DNA of 50,495 bases from Mycobacterium szulgai. GTDB lineage: Bacteria > Actinomycetota > Actinomycetes > Mycobacteriales > Mycobacteriaceae. The DNA is taken from contig NZ_LQPW01000152.1 of assembly GCF_002116635.1 (NCBI RefSeq), positions 1-50,495 of the forward strand. The letters are read 5' to 3'. The position numbers and the translations under genes are program-made. Below are positions 49,554-50,495 of this stretch, piece after piece (position 1 is the stretch's first letter; each line of letters starts with the position of its first letter). The notes beneath the pieces were generated by a model. That model was given only the letters and a program-made list of their open reading frames with translations. It ran no database searches and had not been told where the DNA came from.

Positions 49554-50495
49554 GTGTCGATATTGTTCGCATCCCCGGAGTTGATGTCTGGCGCAGCGTC
49601 GAATCTCGCGAACATCGGTTCATCGATCACCGCGGCCGCCGCGGCTGCGGCTCCCCAGACGACGCAACTGCTCGCCGCCGGGGCGGACGAAGTATCGATC
49701 GCGATTACCGCGTTTTTTGAGGCACATGCCAGCAGCTACCAGTCGCTGAGTGCGCATGCTGCCGCTTTTCATGACCAGCTGGTCCAGGCCCTGGCTGCGA
49801 GCAGCGTCGCCTACGCCCACGCCGAAGCCGCAAATGCTTCGCCCCTCCAGATGGCACTGGATGCGCTCAATGCTCCGACCCTGGCACTGCTGGGGCGTCC
49901 GCTGATTGCCAACGGCGCCAACGGAACTCCGGGCACCGGGGCGGCCGGACACGCAGGCGGAATCTTGGTCGGCAACGGCGGCAACGGCGGGTCGGGCGCG
50001 GCCGGGCAAAACGGTGGAGCCGGCGGGGCCGGCGGGTTGCTGTTGGGCTCCGGCGGAAACGGTGGCGGCGGCGGTACCGGAACTACCACCGGTGGGGCCG
50101 GGGGCGCCGGCGGCCTGTTCGGCGTCGGGGGCGCCGGCGGCACCGGTGGGCTCAACCCCACAGGTGTCGGCGGCGTCGGTGGGGCCGGCGGCAACACGTG
50201 GTTATTCGGCACCGGCGGTGCCGGGGGCGTCGGCGGACAAGGCAGCAGCATCGGCGGGCACGGCGGTGGCGGCGGCGCCGGTGGGTGGTTCGGCGGTACG
50301 GGTGGCGCCGGCGGCGTCGGCGGGGGCGGCATTGCCAGCCTGGGAGGCGATGGAGGAATGGGCGGCAGCGGCGGCCGGCTGCTCGGTGTGGGCGGGGTCG
50401 GTGGCTGCGGCGGGTTCGGCAATACCACCGGTGGGCAAGGCGGCGTTGGCGGGGCTGGCGGTTTGGTCGGGGCAGGCGGCGACGGAGGGATGGGC
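49554..50495 (+). CDS. PE_PGRS family protein, 5' part (C-terminus outside window)
   Basis: GTG at 49554 after GGAAG opens a frame that runs to the window end (314 codons, no stop). Residues 1-95 are a PE domain (VSILFASPELMSGAASNLAN) with the secretion signature YAHAE at 87-91. The linker LNAPTLALLGRPLIANGANG carries the GRPLI motif of PE_PGRS proteins, and from about residue 130 the Gly-Gly-Ala/Asn repeats start. The preceding 180 bp is AT-rich and probably holds the promoter. It lies just after the mini-PE remnant, as if from local duplication and decay. Confidence 0.93.
   Translation, partial: MSILFASPELMSGAASNLANIGSSITAAAAAAAPQTTQLLAAGADEVSIAITAFFEAHASSYQSLSAHAAAFHDQLVQALAASSVAYAHAEAANASPLQMALDALNAPTLALLGRPLIANGANGTPGTGAAGHAGGILVGNGGNGGSGAAGQNGGAGGAGGLLLGSGGNGGGGGTGTTTGGAGGAGGLFGVGGAGGTGGLNPTGVGGVGGAGGNTWLFGTGGAGGVGGQGSSIGGHGGGGGAGGWFGGTGGAGGVGGGGIASLGGDGGMGGSGGRLLGVGGVGGCGGFGNTTGGQGGVGGAGGLVGAGGDGGMG

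Noticed and set aside
49369..49554. A 61-residue ORF between the mini-PE remnant and the last PE_PGRS gene
   Set aside because: It spans AT-rich probable promoter sequence, has no ribosome site and no family-like pattern.
1..50495. CRISPR array, tRNA, rRNA, insertion sequence or prophage genes
   Set aside because: No spaced identical repeats, cloverleaf sequence, transposase or phage protein was recognised anywhere in the window; the only repeats are PGRS, PE modules and short tandems.

Overview
The window is chromosomal DNA from a slow-growing mycobacterium close to, but not inside, the Mycobacterium tuberculosis complex (a M. kansasii- or M. marinum-like species fits best; the species call is an inference). 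The evidence is high GC, GTG and TTG starts, PE/PPE/PE_PGRS genes, mycothiol and F420 biosynthesis genes, and gene order. From memory of H37Rv, most of the window is collinear, in inverted orientation, with Rv1178 back to about Rv1140. Both ends lie inside PE_PGRS genes, so this may be an assembly contig that broke at glycine-rich repeats.

Layout. 1-4.3 kb: 3' part of a PE_PGRS gene. 4.3-9.3 kb: dapC-fdxC (minus), then fadH and a TB8.4-like secreted protein (plus), then a mycothiol-isomerase-like protein (minus). 9.3-14.4 kb: fbiC (F420 synthesis), a PE12-like gene, a small membrane protein, an unannotated-looking 35-aa ORF and mshB (mycothiol synthesis). 14.4-18.1 kb: a PE-PPE pair, a TetR regulator and a modular PE protein. 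18.2-28.9 kb, all minus: narGHJI (respiratory nitrate reductase), typA and lpqW. 29-36 kb: mutT2 diverging from a pterin dehydratase, a pair of exported hydrolases, pimE and two Ala/Pro-rich secreted proteins. 36-40 kb: small conserved genes (DUF1059-like, HhH-GPD, DUF5302, F420-binding split barrel, DUF1697), an LCM-type methyltransferase, a GntR regulator and a sirtuin. 40-46 kb: a mmpL13-tetR-methyltransferase operon with an unsplit mmpL13, two tiny ORFs ending at an intrinsic terminator, then SDR and mcr. 46-50.5 kb: an enoyl-CoA hydratase, a CPBP membrane protein, an atypical SDR, a mini-PE_PGRS remnant and the start of another PE_PGRS gene.

Links between genes. LpqW and PimE both act on PIM/LM/LAM assembly. 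FbiC makes the F420 chromophore that the Rv1155-like protein is expected to bind. MshB makes mycothiol, which a maleylpyruvate-isomerase-like protein could use. Mcr, the SDR, the crotonase and FadH all act on acyl-CoA.

Most worth a second look: (i) the two-peptide mini-operon with a terminator, divergent from mmpL13; (ii) a palindrome and a repeated element at the PE-PPE and tetR promoters; (iii) a 35-aa ORF that ends in a CTGA overlap with the Rv1171-like gene; (iv) a PPE gene that runs into tetR; and (v) stop-codon microstructures, such as a 13-bp duplication that separates two convergent stops.
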